Positions 44,641-55,675 of a stretch of DNA of 64,000 nucleotides are shown one piece after another. Within the stretch, counting starts at the first letter, position 1. Each line of letters opens with the position of its first letter. This DNA comes from Nicotiana tabacum. Lineage: Eukaryota > Streptophyta > Magnoliopsida > Solanales > Solanaceae. Position numbers and translations under genes: made by a program. The notes below the pieces were generated by a model, which did not search any database, had not been told where the DNA came from, and saw only the letters and a list, made by a program, of their open reading frames with translations. The stretch spans positions 107,361,161-107,425,160 of the forward strand of contig NC_134087.1 of the NCBI RefSeq assembly GCF_000715075.1, given 5' to 3'.

Positions 44641-46153
44641 ATATATCTGGAAAAGATACGACTTATCCCAATAATAGTCAATGCAATCCTGTTTGAGCTT
44701 CTTCCTTTAGTTTGAAGAGAACTCATTCAGTACAATGCCGCTCACAAGATAATTGACTAAATCGGCAAATCCTGGCATCCTAGTCATTGAAATGGCTAGA
44801 AATTGCTCGCCGGGGAAGGAATCATTGATCTCAAGGCCGTCATGTGGCCTTCCCTCCTCCTCCAAACGAGACAAGTGGTTCTCCACTTAGTTTTCACTAA
44901 CCTTGCGGTCTTGAATTTCTAGATCAAACTCTTGTAATAGAAGTACCCACCGCATCAACCTTGCCTTAGAATCTTTCTTGCTCATCAAGTACCAAAGCGC
45001 CGCATGGTCGGTGTGAACAATCACCTTTGTACCCATCAAATACGGGCGGAACTTCTCCATAGCAAAAACAATAGCAAGTAGCTATTTTTCGGTCACTGTG
45101 TAATTGACTTGGGCATCATTCATAGTCTTGCTAACATAGTAGACCAGATGGAAGATTTTGTTGATGAGTTTCCCTAAAACTACTCCAACTGCCACATCAC
45201 TAGCGTCACACATGAGCTCAAAAGGTAAGCTCCAATCCGGCGCGGTGATAATAGGAGTAGTAGTCATTTTGAACTTGAGCAATTCGAATGCCTTCATACA
45301 ATATTCATTGAAATGGAACTTGGCATCCTTCTCCAAAAGTTTACATAAAGGGTTTACCACCTTGGAAAAGTCTTTGATGAATCGGCGATAGAAACCTGCA
45401 TGACCCAAGAAGCTTCTCACTCCCTTCACACATGTAGAGGGAGGGAGTTTGGATATTACCTCAATTTTGGCCTTGTCGACCTCAATATCATGCTTTGAAA
45501 TTTTGTGGCCAAGGACTATGCCTTCCTTCACGTGAAGTGACATTTCTCCCAATTCAACACCAAATTTGTCTCCTCACATCTAGCCAAGACCCTTTCCAAA
45601 TTGTTCAAGCAATCTTCAAAAGAATTCCCAACCACGGAGAAATCATACATGAGACCTCAAGAATATCCTCCACCATATCGGTGAAAATAGCTATCATACA
45701 CCGTTGAAAAGTCGTTGGCGCATTAGACAAACCAAATGGCATCTGCGAGAATGCGAAAGTACCATAGGGACAAGTGAAAGTGGTATTCTCTTGATCCTCA
45801 GGTGCAGTAAGGATTTGATTTTAGCCAGAGTATCCATCAAGGAAGCAATAAAAAGCACGTTCGGTCAACCTATCAAGCATTTGATCAAGAAATAAAAGAG
45901 GGAAATGATCTTTCCGAGTGACTTTGTTAAGCTTTCTATAGTCCATGCACACTTTCCACCCGGTGACAGTTCTTGTGTGGATCAATTCATTCTTGTCATT
46001 TGTTATCACAGTCATACCCCCTTTCTTTGGGACACACTGCACTGGAGAGGTCCACGAGCTATTGGAAATAGAGTAAACAACCCCGATATCCTACCACTTG
46101 ATTATCTCCTTCTTCACCACCTCTTGCATCGCTTCATTTATCCTCCTTTCGTG
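44641..46153 (-). pseudogene. Athila-like reverse transcriptase and RNase H
   Basis: RT: VPKKGGMTVITNDKNELIHT, WKVCMDYRKLNKVTRKDHFP (motif A region reads FYCFLDGYSG, then a TAG), FTCPYGTFAFSQMPFGLSNA. Near 45,645 the catalytic box, normally F/Y-x-D-D, reads M-Y-D-F after a frameshift: the first Asp is Tyr. Then GIVLGHKISKHDIEVDKAKI, RSFLGHAGFYRRFIKDFSKV and the RNase H-like connection ELMCDASDVAVGVVLG, YYVSKTMNDAQVNYTVTEK, with later text in other frames ([20 protein letters not shown]). Many stops are present. RT is inactive both by frameshift and by active-site loss. Confidence 0.8.
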
Positions 46154-47703
46154 TTAAACAGAGGGTTTGGCACCCTCCTCCAAACTAATCTTGTGCATGT
46201 AAAAGGCGGGACTTATGCCTAAGATAACCACCAATGTCCATCTGATTGCTCTTTTCCTCCTTTGTAGCACCTCCAATGTGGACTCTACTTGCATGTTAGT
46301 TAAACAAGAAGAAAGGATAAACGGTAAAGTAGAATAAGGGCCAAGGAATTCACACCTGAGATGCGGAGGCAATGGCTTTAACTCCAAAGTGGGAGGCTCC
46401 TCAATTAAGGGCTTTGTTGTTGGAGTCTTCCGATTTTCAAGATCCAAAGATAGCTTGCGGGGCTCATAAGTGTATGACCCCATCCATTGCAATGCATTCA
46501 CACACTCCACATAGCCTTCTTTCTCCTCATCAGCTTCAATATTGAGCAAAACGACTTCCAAATTATACTCAACATTTATTGTAGCACTAGAATCATCAAT
46601 AATCACATTGGTGACCAAATCCACGAACAAACAAACTTCATTACTATTCAGTTGCCTCACAGATTTGCATACATGGAAGACCACCTTTTTGTCACCCACC
46701 CGAAAAGTGAGCTCACCGACTTTCACATCAATAAGAGCCTTCCCCGTAGCGAGGAAAGGTCTACCGAAAATGATAGGAACCTTATAGTCCACTTCACAAT
46801 CAAGAATCACAAATTCTGCCGGGATGATGAACTTATCATCATGAACTAACACATCACTATTAATACCCAATGGCCTCTTCATAGTACGATCCGCCATTTT
46901 CAACCTCATGGATGTGGGTCTTGGTTTAACAATCCCCAAAGTTAGAAAAACCGAGTAGGGCATTAAGTTGATACTCGCCCCAAGGTCACATAAAATTTTG
47001 GCATAGTCGGCACTACCAATAGTGCAAGGGATTGTGAAGCACCGGGATCTTCCAATTTTGGAGCCATTGAGTGCACAATAGCACTCACTTGATGTCTCAT
47101 CTTGATAGTCTCACAATTCATTGATCTTTTCTTTGTCACTAGATCCTTCATGAACTTTGCGTGTCCCGACATTTGTTCCAATGCCTCAACCAACGACACA
47201 TTAATAGACAAACTTTTCATCATATCAATAAACATTTTGAATTGGTTCTCACTATTTTACTTTGCAAACCTTTAAGGGTATGGAGGAGGAGGCCTTGGCA
47301 TTGGTGCCTTAGCCTTTGGCACTATCGGTTCCAGTATGTCCATCATATGTTCCCTAAATGAGTTCACTTCTTCTTGCGTCTCCTCCACATTTTCATCAAT
47401 ATCAATTCTCACTTCCTCATTAGCTTGAACCACATTGCTTGGAATTTCATCTTCTTGAATCACAACATTTTCATCCACAATTCTTCTTTGATTTGAGGTG
47501 GTTGCATCTCCACCTTTTTCACTTCTTGTAGTCACGGCCATAACATGTCTCGTATTATTCCCACCCTCTGGGTTCACTACCATATCATTAGGTAGTACCC
47601 CCTTAGGATGAGCTTTCAAAGCTTGTGAGATTTGGCCTAATTGAACTTCCAAATTGTGAATAGAAGTGTTTTGAGAGGCTAGTTGAGCATCAGAGTCGAC
47701 AGT
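46154..47703 (-). pseudogene. Athila-like gag C-terminus and aspartic protease
   Basis: The gag end: ASQNTSIHNLEVQLGQISQA, VVNPEGGNNTRHVMAVTTR, then a long acidic linker and PMPRPPPPYP near 47,280. Then MFIDMMKSLSINVSLVEALE, GHAKFMKDLVTKKRSM, a frameshift, and the protease: CDLGASINLMPYSVFLTLGI (active site DLGAS at 46,987-46,958), MADRTMKRPLGINSDVLVH, FVILDCEVDYKVPIIFGRPF and ALIDVKVGELTFRV. The gag N-terminus is missing: at 47,703 the sequence switches to the end of an Ogre-A LTR, so an Ogre inserted into, or was joined to, this gag. Confidence 0.82.
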
Positions 47704-50700
47704 TGTCACACCTCCTTTTTCTACCACCGGAAGGGGTATAAGGGAGTTTTTCCAATTAAAGTGACAATAATCGAAACGGAATTATTTATTTAAGTTCAGA
47801 GTTGCCACTTGGGATAATTTATGTTGTCCTAAGTCACTGGTTTAAAATCCCGAATCGAGTCCGTGAAACACAGAAATCCGGGTAAGGAATTTTGTTAACC
47901 CAAGAGAAGGTGTTAGGCATTCCCGGGTTCTGTGATTTTAGCACGGTCACTCAAATATTATTATTGGCCTATTTATCTGATTTTAAAAATATTTTTGAAA
48001 CCTATGTACATTTTATCCTTTTTAAAACCACTTTTAATAATCCGATTGTCATACAACTAATTATTTGATTACACATTGTGAATCATGTCACGGGAATCGT
48101 ACCCACGATCCACAATATGTTTATTTTATTAACAAGATTAAATTGTGGTCGGGTCACATAAATGTACCCCCCATATTTTAGAAATTAAGCATCACAACTG
48201 CGTCACAGGAACTGTACCCGTAGCTATGACAATTTATTTAATTAACGCACCTAAAGCAAGACTACGAGAGTTCAAAGCATTTTTCTACATTAATAAAGAT
48301 ATTGATGTGAGGGCCATAGACTATGTGATTTGATGACACACCTCAACTTATTTACAAAAAGTATTCAACTAAAAATGAATTATGGATGTTCAAGCTTCAT
48401 CTAGTTAAAGCCAATCTATAGCTACTAAATATAAGTAAGCATTTGGATAAATAAAGATGCTTAATTATTCGGAAGAGTTTGGGCCAGCATTAAGCCCAAT
48501 ATTATTTAAAGATCTTTCAAAGGGATAACAAGGAAATTGGGCTCGAGATTGAGCCCAGGGATGAAGACAAAAGCAAGAGGCCCCAATAGTTTTGAATAGC
48601 CAAGTACCAAGCCTAATCCTTCCATGGTCTAACTTCCAATTATTAGAGAAACCCAATTCTATTATATCAAACGTGAAAAACTTAATAGATTAAGTCTACT
48701 GAATAAAATAGGGCTCAGAATTGAGCCTAAAAAGCGCAAAGAAATAAGAGAACACATGTTGAGACCAATTCCAGGCGGAATGCCTTATATGGGCCAAGGT
48801 TGGGCCCAACAGCCTCCACGAAGGAAGGCCTTTACATTAAGGCCCTCTGAGACTTAGTCCCATGTAGCAGACACCACACAAAAATCCAAAGGTTTGAACA
48901 AAAACATATCATGGATCTTAATTCATCACCACCATTAAGACTAACAATGAAAGATTGAATCCTAAACTTATTCATGATTTAACTTGTAACTTAAACATAC
49001 AAATGTTTCAACATTAAAGGCCCCAATGAGGCCCGTCTCCCTCTAATTTACCCATGGCAAAACAAAGCAGCAATTCTGAACACCAAGGTGCATAAATTCC
49101 TAGATTATAAACTTAACTTTAATGACTTGCTATTAATAGTGACAGTATGGACAATTTACATATACAAACTAATCTTAGCCAAACATAAGATGATTTAACA
49201 CATACTGAATATTAATATTAACTCATTGTGTATTAACCTAGCCCTAAATAACATTAAAACTCAGGATGACTTAGCTGAGGGTATTCATCCATTCAAGCAC
49301 ATACGGACAGCATACAGTCAAAGGTTCTAACATAGTCCCAAATATTACAACTCTTAGGCATAGCAAAATTGTTCAGCCACACATGAAATAACTAAACCAA
49401 TTCTAACTTTCAGATCTAAACATTGTGACTGAATTATATAATAAAGCACCTGTTCTAAACAAGCTTAAATAGATGGAAAGAAACTACAAACAAAAGAAAG
49501 AAACAAAGAGGACATTAAACAAAAAAAGATCTGGAGTTTTCAACTTCAAGCCAATATATTACATCTTCATTTTTGCATTTCAAAGCTCATGAGGAATACC
49601 TAATACAACAAATAGAAGAAAAGAACCCTGAAGCCAGCAAAAATGAACAAAAAATAGAAGTCCAGTAGCAGTAGCGCAACTCCAAAATTAAACCATGTTT
49701 TGAGCTTTTAAAATCCAGAAATTTCAAGAGAACTTGTTCTAGTTTTTCTTGTGAAAATCAGAGAAAATTCAGCTATTCAATGAAACAGTGTAGAACTTTT
49801 TTTTTGGGGGGGGGGGGGTGTTTAGGGTCTGAAAATCTATCTAAAGAGTGAGGGAAAGGTTCTATATATAAGCCATGAAAATGCCATGTGATGTAGAACA
49901 AAATTAGGGAATTATTTCCTCACACAACCCCTAAAGCATCTTTCTAACTGAATTGGGACAGCTGTCAGTCTCTAATTGATTTCAGCATTTTGTGCTGGCC
50001 AAATAGGACCAGCTGCTCCTTTTCAAAAACATTCCTAAAGCAGCTTTACCTTATTTCCTTTAATTTTAACTCTTGAAAGACCCTTAAAGTTCTTTTATTG
50101 TTCAATTGAACCTACCAGTTTCTAATGACATACAAATTAGGGCAAACACTAACAAGGCCAGCAAATATCCGAAATTAAATCAAAAACAAACAAACAGATC
50201 ATGAAACAATGCAATTAAACTTAGAGTACTAAGCATCCAAAAACCTAAAATAAACTTAACCCTAACAAGAATTAAATCATGATGGAATCAGCGGGAAGTT
50301 TCATGCAAGGAAACATGCTACAATATGCTATTTCATATTAAAACAGTCAAGATGAACAAACACATGAAATTGGACACTGAAAATCCTAAAGCATGCAATT
50401 AAACACCAGAAATAAAAAAAACAGAAAAACAAGAAGAAACAGAATAAGAAAAGAAAATCATGCTAAATTTAGCCTAAATAGTTAAGAGTCAAAATTAATC
50501 TAAACTAGTAGATAATAAAATTAACTTGAACATAAGCAAAAGAAGATCAAAAAACAAAACAAAACAAAGAAATAAAGAGGAGGGAACTGATTCTTAACTA
50601 GAATGAGCATGACGCCTGAAGAAAATCGAAGAGTGACGAGGGTGATGAACTTTACTGGGCATCTGTGACCTTGGTCGGAGGTCGGCGACCCTCGAATCAA

Positions 50701-51715
50701 GCCAAGACTAGCATTAGTCAATTGTTCTTAGCCAGAACGATTTCTTAACGCAAGTATCGAGTCAAGTCGAGCCCTATGAGGCAAGGAATCAGATTTAGGG
50801 TTTTCTTCAAAGGCTCAGATCTGGATTTAAAGAAAATAGGTGGGGATTTTGGGAAGCTAATGGTGGATTTAGGAAGAGGAGAGGATGGGGTTTGCATGGT
50901 ACTAATTTGGGGAAGTTTGGAGCGTCGGAGCCGTCGTGAGGCGATTTTTGGCGGGTGGTCAACGGCGGAGGTGGCGTGGGGATTTAGGGAGACTAGGGTT
51001 TGGCTCATGGTTTGGGTGAGAGATAGTATGAGAGGGGTAATGTGGGGGTCAGACCTGGTTCGGACACTCTTATACTGATTGTATGTCCAGTTCTGAGCTG
51101 TTGGATGCCAATGATCCAACGGTTGTGATGAAGGAAAGCAAAACGGGGTCGTTTAGTTTAAAAATAGGGGTGGATCGGGTAGGTTAATTGTTTGGGCCTG
51201 GGTGGTTTGGGAACGGACTTGGGCATAAAATTATCCCAAATTCAAATTTAAACCCTTTTGTTTAATTATCCTTTTTATTTCCTTTTTTCTTTATTTTTCT
51301 TTTTCTTTAATTAAAAATCCTAAATTAAATCCCTAAATTAATTTAAATTGTAAAATTAAGCTAATTACCTAACTATAATATTTATAACAATTAGTTGATC
51401 CAAGATTAAAAGAGAAAAAATACTAATCTAAAATATAAAGCTAAAAATGTAGAAGTGAACCAATTTTTGTGATTTTCATCTTAATCAAACAATTAATTAA
51501 CTAAACAATCCTAAAAATATTAAAACAAAATCTTAATGCAATGCATGGTATTTTCGGTATTTTTTATGATTTTAATAAAATTAAACGTGCATAAAAATAT
51601 AAATAATTAATAAAAAATCTGCAAAAATTCTGTAAAATTGCAAACAATTTGGAAAAAATCTATTTTCCTTATTTTATAGGAGTATTTCATATAGGGCAAA
51701 AATCACGCGCTCACA
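47704..51715 (-). mobile_element. Complete Ogre-A 3' LTR, minus strand (about 4.0 kb)
   Basis: In element sense it starts TGTGAGCGCGTGATTTTTGC at 51,715, right after a polypurine tract, and ends AAAAAGGAGGTGTGACA at 47,704, matching both ends of the LTR at 17,821-22,038. A TATA box is at about 49,861-49,872 (minus, CTTATATATAGAA). A 12-G run at about 49,807-49,820 lies next to it. Ends and layout are shared with the other copy, but the interior is clearly more diverged, so the two are different subfamilies or ages. There is no gene in it; short frames near 50.7-51.1 kb look fortuitous. Confidence 0.8.
49861..49872 (-). promoter_or_regulatory. TATA box of the minus-strand Ogre-A LTR
   Basis: The minus strand reads CTTATATATAGAACC; it lies in the middle of the LTR, as in the other Ogre LTRs. 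Confidence 0.55.
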
Positions 51716-51728
51716 GCTGCCCCTCTTT
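51716..51728 (-). promoter_or_regulatory. Polypurine tract of the minus-strand Ogre-A
   Basis: The minus strand reads AAAGAGGGGCAGC immediately before the LTR start. Confidence 0.8.
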
Positions 51729-51853
51729 GCTCGAAAACATAAAGAGTTTTCGGGCAAAGATAAAGTGAGCAAATACGAGCGATTTTTGCCCGTTTGGATA
51801 CTCCATGGGAAGCAATTTTGAAAATCTTGACTGAACCCTGCTTCCAAGGTTGC

Positions 51854-51892
51854 CTACATATCCTTGGCTATAAAGGAATCAGGTCAGTGTAG
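51854..51892 (-). other. 3'UTR two-stem hairpin, copy B
   Basis: Sense (minus): outer CTACA/TGTAG, 5' bulge CTGACCTGAT, inner TCCTT/AAGGA around TATAGCC, 3' bulge TA. It lies about 125 bases upstream of the polypurine tract. Confidence 0.65.
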
Positions 51893-52159
51893 TTCTGGAA
51901 GTTTTGGTAGCTGGGACTACTGAGAAGTTGTGATTTTACTGCTACTGCTGCTGCTGCTATTGCTTGTTGAACTCCTTATTACACCAAAACCAAAATGAAA
52001 AGAAGCTAGGCTAAACTATGATCTACAAGTTACAAGAATCCTATCAATATATCTTCAAACTTGATCTTGAAACTTCTGCAGTTCTACCGTGCATCTTGAA
52101 CTATTGACTCGCACTCTCGAGATGAGCTTCTGTTGTTGCTAACTCGAATTGAATTATGA

Positions 52160-53430
52160 AATGTATTCCCTTGTTATCCAGGTGGGTGCCTGATGCTAAA
52201 ACATGAAATGTATTCCCTTGTTATCCGGGTGGGCGCCTGATACGAAACTTTAAATGTATTCCCTTGTTATCCAGGTGGGTGCCTGATGCAAAACTTGAAA
52301 ATGAATTCCCTTGTTATCCAGGTGGGCGCCTGATGCCAAACTTGAAAATGAATTCCCTTGTTACCTAGGTGGGCGCCTGATGTAAAACTTGAAATGTATT
52401 CCATTGTTATCCAGATGGGCGCCTGATACGAAACTTGAAATGTATTCCCTTGTTATCCAGGTGGGTGCCTGATGCAAAACTTGAAATGTATTCCCTTGTT
52501 ATCTAGGTGGGCGCCTGTTACAAAACTTGAAAATGAATTCCCTTGTTATCCAGGTGGCCGCCTAATACAAAACTTGAAATGTATTCCCTTATTATCTAGG
52601 TGGGCGCTTGATGCGAAACTTGAAACGTATTCCCTTGTTATCCAGGTGGGCGCCTAATGAAAAACTTGAAATGTATTCCCTTGTTATCTAGGTGGGCGCC
52701 TGATGCGAACTTGAAATGTATTTCCTTGTTATCCAGGTGGACGCCTGATGCAAAACTTGACAATAAATTCCCTTGTTATCCAGGTGGGCGCCTGATGCAA
52801 AACTTGAAAATGAATTCCCTTGTAATCCAGGTGGGCGCCTGATGTAAAACATGAAATGTATTCCCGTGTTATCTAGGTGGGTTCCTAATGCAAAATTGAT
52901 ATGTATTCCCTGTTATTCAGGTGGGCGCATATGCAAAACTTGAAAATGAATTCCCTTGTTATCCAGGTGGGCGCCTGATGCAAAACTTCAAATGTATTCC
53001 CTTGTTATCCAGGTGGGTGCCTGATGCAAACTTGAAATATATTCCCTTGTTATCCAGGTGGGCACTTGAAATTTATTCCCTTGTTATCCAGGTGGGCGCC
53101 TGATACAAACTTGAAATGTATTACCTTATTATCCAGGTGGGCGCCTGATGCAAAAAAAACGAAAATGTATTCCCTTGTTATCCAGGTGGGCGTGTGATGC
53201 GAAACTTGAAATGTATTCCCTTGTTATCCAGGTGGGCGCCTGATGCAAAATTTGAAATGTATTCCCTTGTTATCCAGGTGGGCGCCTGATGTAAAAACTT
53301 GAAATATATTCCTTTGTTATCGAGATGGGCGCCTGATGTTAAAACTTAAAATATTCCCTTGTTATCTAGATGGGCGCCTGATGCGAAACTTTGAAATGAA
53401 TTCCCTTTTTTTTCAGGTGGGCGCCTGCGG
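52160..53430 (-). repeat. Ogre-A 3'UTR tandem array T1, about 27 units of 46-47 bp
   Basis: Plus-strand unit core: TATTCCCTTGTTATCCAGG then TGGGCGCCTGATGCAAAACT. Units are highly similar with small indels. In element sense the core GGAATACATTTCAAG is shared with the 60-64-bp units at 16,857-17,130. The repeat-encoded frames are artefacts. Confidence 0.95.
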
Positions 53431-53539
53431 TTGTGACAAAATAAACAAAACAAAAGAAACTTTTCTGCCCAGTTTCATACCGGGGACATCTATGAGTGTT
53501 AATCGAATCATGTTATCTAAAAGAACCTTAAGAATTTAA

Positions 53540-54060
53540 AAGCTAAATCCCATTATCCAGGAGGGCCGTGAAAATTAAATCTCATCTTAAGAATGAAAAC
53601 CTGAAAGCTGGATTCTATTTCCTAAAGGTAAAACTTAAACTAAATCCCATTATCCAGGAGGGTCCTAAAAACTTGAACTTAAATCCCATTATTCAGGAGG
53701 GCCCTAAGAACTTGAAATTAAATCCCATTATTCAGGAGCATCCTAACAACTTTAAACTACATCCCATTATTCAGTAGGGTCCTAAAAACTCGAAATTAAG
53801 TCCCATTCTCCGGGAGGGTCCTGAGAACTTTAAATTAAATCCCATTATCCAGGAGGGTCCTGAGAACTTTAAATTAAATCTCATTATCCAGGAGGATCCT
53901 GAAAACTTGAAACTAAATCCCATTATCCAGGAGGGATCTAAAAACATTAAATTAAATCCCATTATTTAGGAGAGTCCTGGGAATTTTAAATTAAATCTCA
54001 TTCTCCAGGAGAGTCCTGAGAACTTTAAATTAAAAATCCCATTATCTAAGAGGTCTTGAG
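53540..54060 (-). repeat. Ogre-A 3'UTR tandem array T2, about 13 units of 38-40 bp
   Basis: Plus-strand unit: AAATCCCATTATCCAGGAGG followed by GTCCTGAGAACTTTAAATT. It shares the TTATCCAGG core with T1, so the two arrays probably come from one ancestral unit. Confidence 0.92.
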
Positions 54061-55289
54061 AACTTTTCGGCCAAATCTGTCTGGCACTTGCTTTCCTCAC
54101 GGAGGGTTCCTTTGGAACAAACAAAATTCCTGCCCCTGTTTCAATCAAAGAAAATTTTATCAGTTTGAAAATGTGGTGGTTAGTTTGTGGCATTCTTGCT
54201 GAAGGTGGCCTTTCCACTGCCATGCTTTGTTCTGATCGGCTGCCTTGGGCTAGCAAAGAATTGTTGAACTTCTGATCGAATTTCAACCATAGAAGATTCG
54301 GGTGCCTCATACTCATCTTGTTGTTTTACATTTCTGTCCTCAAAATTCAAACATGTATATTTCCTTAAAATTTACGAAACTAATCGACCACTTGAAACTC
54401 CCACTGGCGCCTTATTTTTCATTTGAATCATGCTATTTTGGTATGCTTTGGCGCACTTTGCTTTGTGCAATTGAAAGTTGGTAATAAGTTTTGAAATCCT
54501 TCCTTGTTTGCTTAACAAGGCTAACATTGAAAAAGACTTAGAGAAGTAGACCCAAAAGAAAATGAAATACAGTGACTTCGAGTGTTAGGAATAAAGAGAA
54601 AAATTTGAAACAGGATGACTGTTTGAGGAAGAAAAGGAAAAAAGACTTATCTGAGCGAAGCAGCTGGTACCAATGATCATGACATGCATTTCGGACTAAT
54701 CATCACAGACCATTCACCTAATCATATTTTATTTCGTGCCCCATCTTCATACTTCAAAACTGGGATTTTCTATAATCCAATCTCTCTGCAAAGTCACGAG
54801 CCTCATTCGGCTTGAAGTGCCCTGACGGGTTTTCACCAACAAACCTCTCTTATTTGTTCATCTCTCAACTCACTGTCTCCTTACGGTGCTTGCGAAGGTT
54901 TTCATCAATAAGACTCTCATTTTAGTTTTCTCTCAGCTTTCCATCGCCTTACAGTGCCCGTGAGGGTTTTCACCAATAAGACTCTCTTATTTATTCATTT
55001 TCCTTGTGTAGACCATAGTGTTGCCCAAGATGTGAATCATACCTCTATCTCGCTTGACTTGGCACTCATCAAAGATTGATCGGAAGTTCTTTCTTTGGAC
55101 CGTAATATGGGATTTTGGATAGGGTTAGAAAGAAAGGGTATCATAAAGGCTCAAAAACAACTTGAAATGAAAGGGTTCAGAATTACAACTTTTGGAATCA
55201 GATCTTTACAAAATCACAACTTCTGCCCCAGTTTCTTTGCTCGGGGAATTTTGAATTTTTATTTTGATGGGACCGAACCGTGAGGCTGG

Positions 55290-55324
55290 CTACGTATCCT
55301 TAAAAGGAATCAGGTCGAACGTAG
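55290..55324 (-). other. 3'UTR two-stem hairpin, copy C
   Basis: Sense (minus): outer CTACG/CGTAG, 5' bulge ending CGACCTGAT, inner TCCTT/AAGGA with a 2-base loop, 3' bulge TA. It is followed about 50 bases later by a polypurine-tract-like site. Confidence 0.6.
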
Positions 55325-55337
55325 TTCAAGGAATAAG

Positions 55338-55492
55338 AATTGCTTTGTTTTTGTTACTTTTTTTTCTTCTTTTTTTCTCTTTTTTTCTTTTCTCTTTTTT
55401 CTTTTCTTTCCTTTTTCTTTTCTTTCTTTTGATTTTTTTCATTTTTCTATTTCTCTTTTCTTTTTCTTTTTCTTTTTCTTTTTGTTTATATC
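55338..55492 (-). repeat. Long homopurine stretch (element sense) in the Ogre 3'UTR
   Basis: Plus strand is almost pure T/C with TTTTC and TTTCTT repeats for about 150 bases, so the element RNA is A/G-only here. Apparent hydrophobic Phe/Leu frames on the plus strand come from this composition. Confidence 0.85.
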
Positions 55493-55675
55493 TTTTGTAT
55501 CCGTATTTCTAAACTCTGATTCTGATTTCAAAAGAGGGGTACGAAAGAAAATATATAAGGCTCAAAAGGGGCAATCAAGGGATAAAGTGTTTAGGTAGCA
55601 GAATAAATTGGCTTCGTCATTCCAATCGTCAAAACATGCCAAGTACAAACAACACAAATAGACAAACCAAAGATA

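Larger units (their letters stand above)
54061..55675 (-). other. Ogre-A 3'UTR between pol and the tandem arrays
   Basis: Non-coding. In element sense: a polypurine stretch (55,500-55,335), hairpin copy C, a polypurine-tract-like site at 55,242-55,223 (GAAACTGGGGCAG), a low-complexity segment with three repeats of a GTTTTCACCAATAAGACTCT-like motif near 54.83-54.99 kb (plus strand), and another GAAACAGGGGCAG site at 54,142-54,130. Confidence 0.6.

Noticed and set aside
50745..51119. 124-codon minus-strand frame and its plus-strand shadow
   Set aside because: Lies in the Ogre-A LTR near U3; no recognisable domain, no support from the other LTR copy.
52160..53430. Plus-strand frames and a CRISPR-like pattern in the 46-47-bp array
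   Set aside because: Contiguous satellite-type repeats in an Ogre 3'UTR; peptides such as NLKCIPLLSRW are repeat translations.
55264..55512. Hydrophobic Phe/Leu-rich plus-strand frame as a membrane peptide
   Set aside because: Produced by a T/C-only tract; no homologous protein feature and it lies in a 3'UTR.
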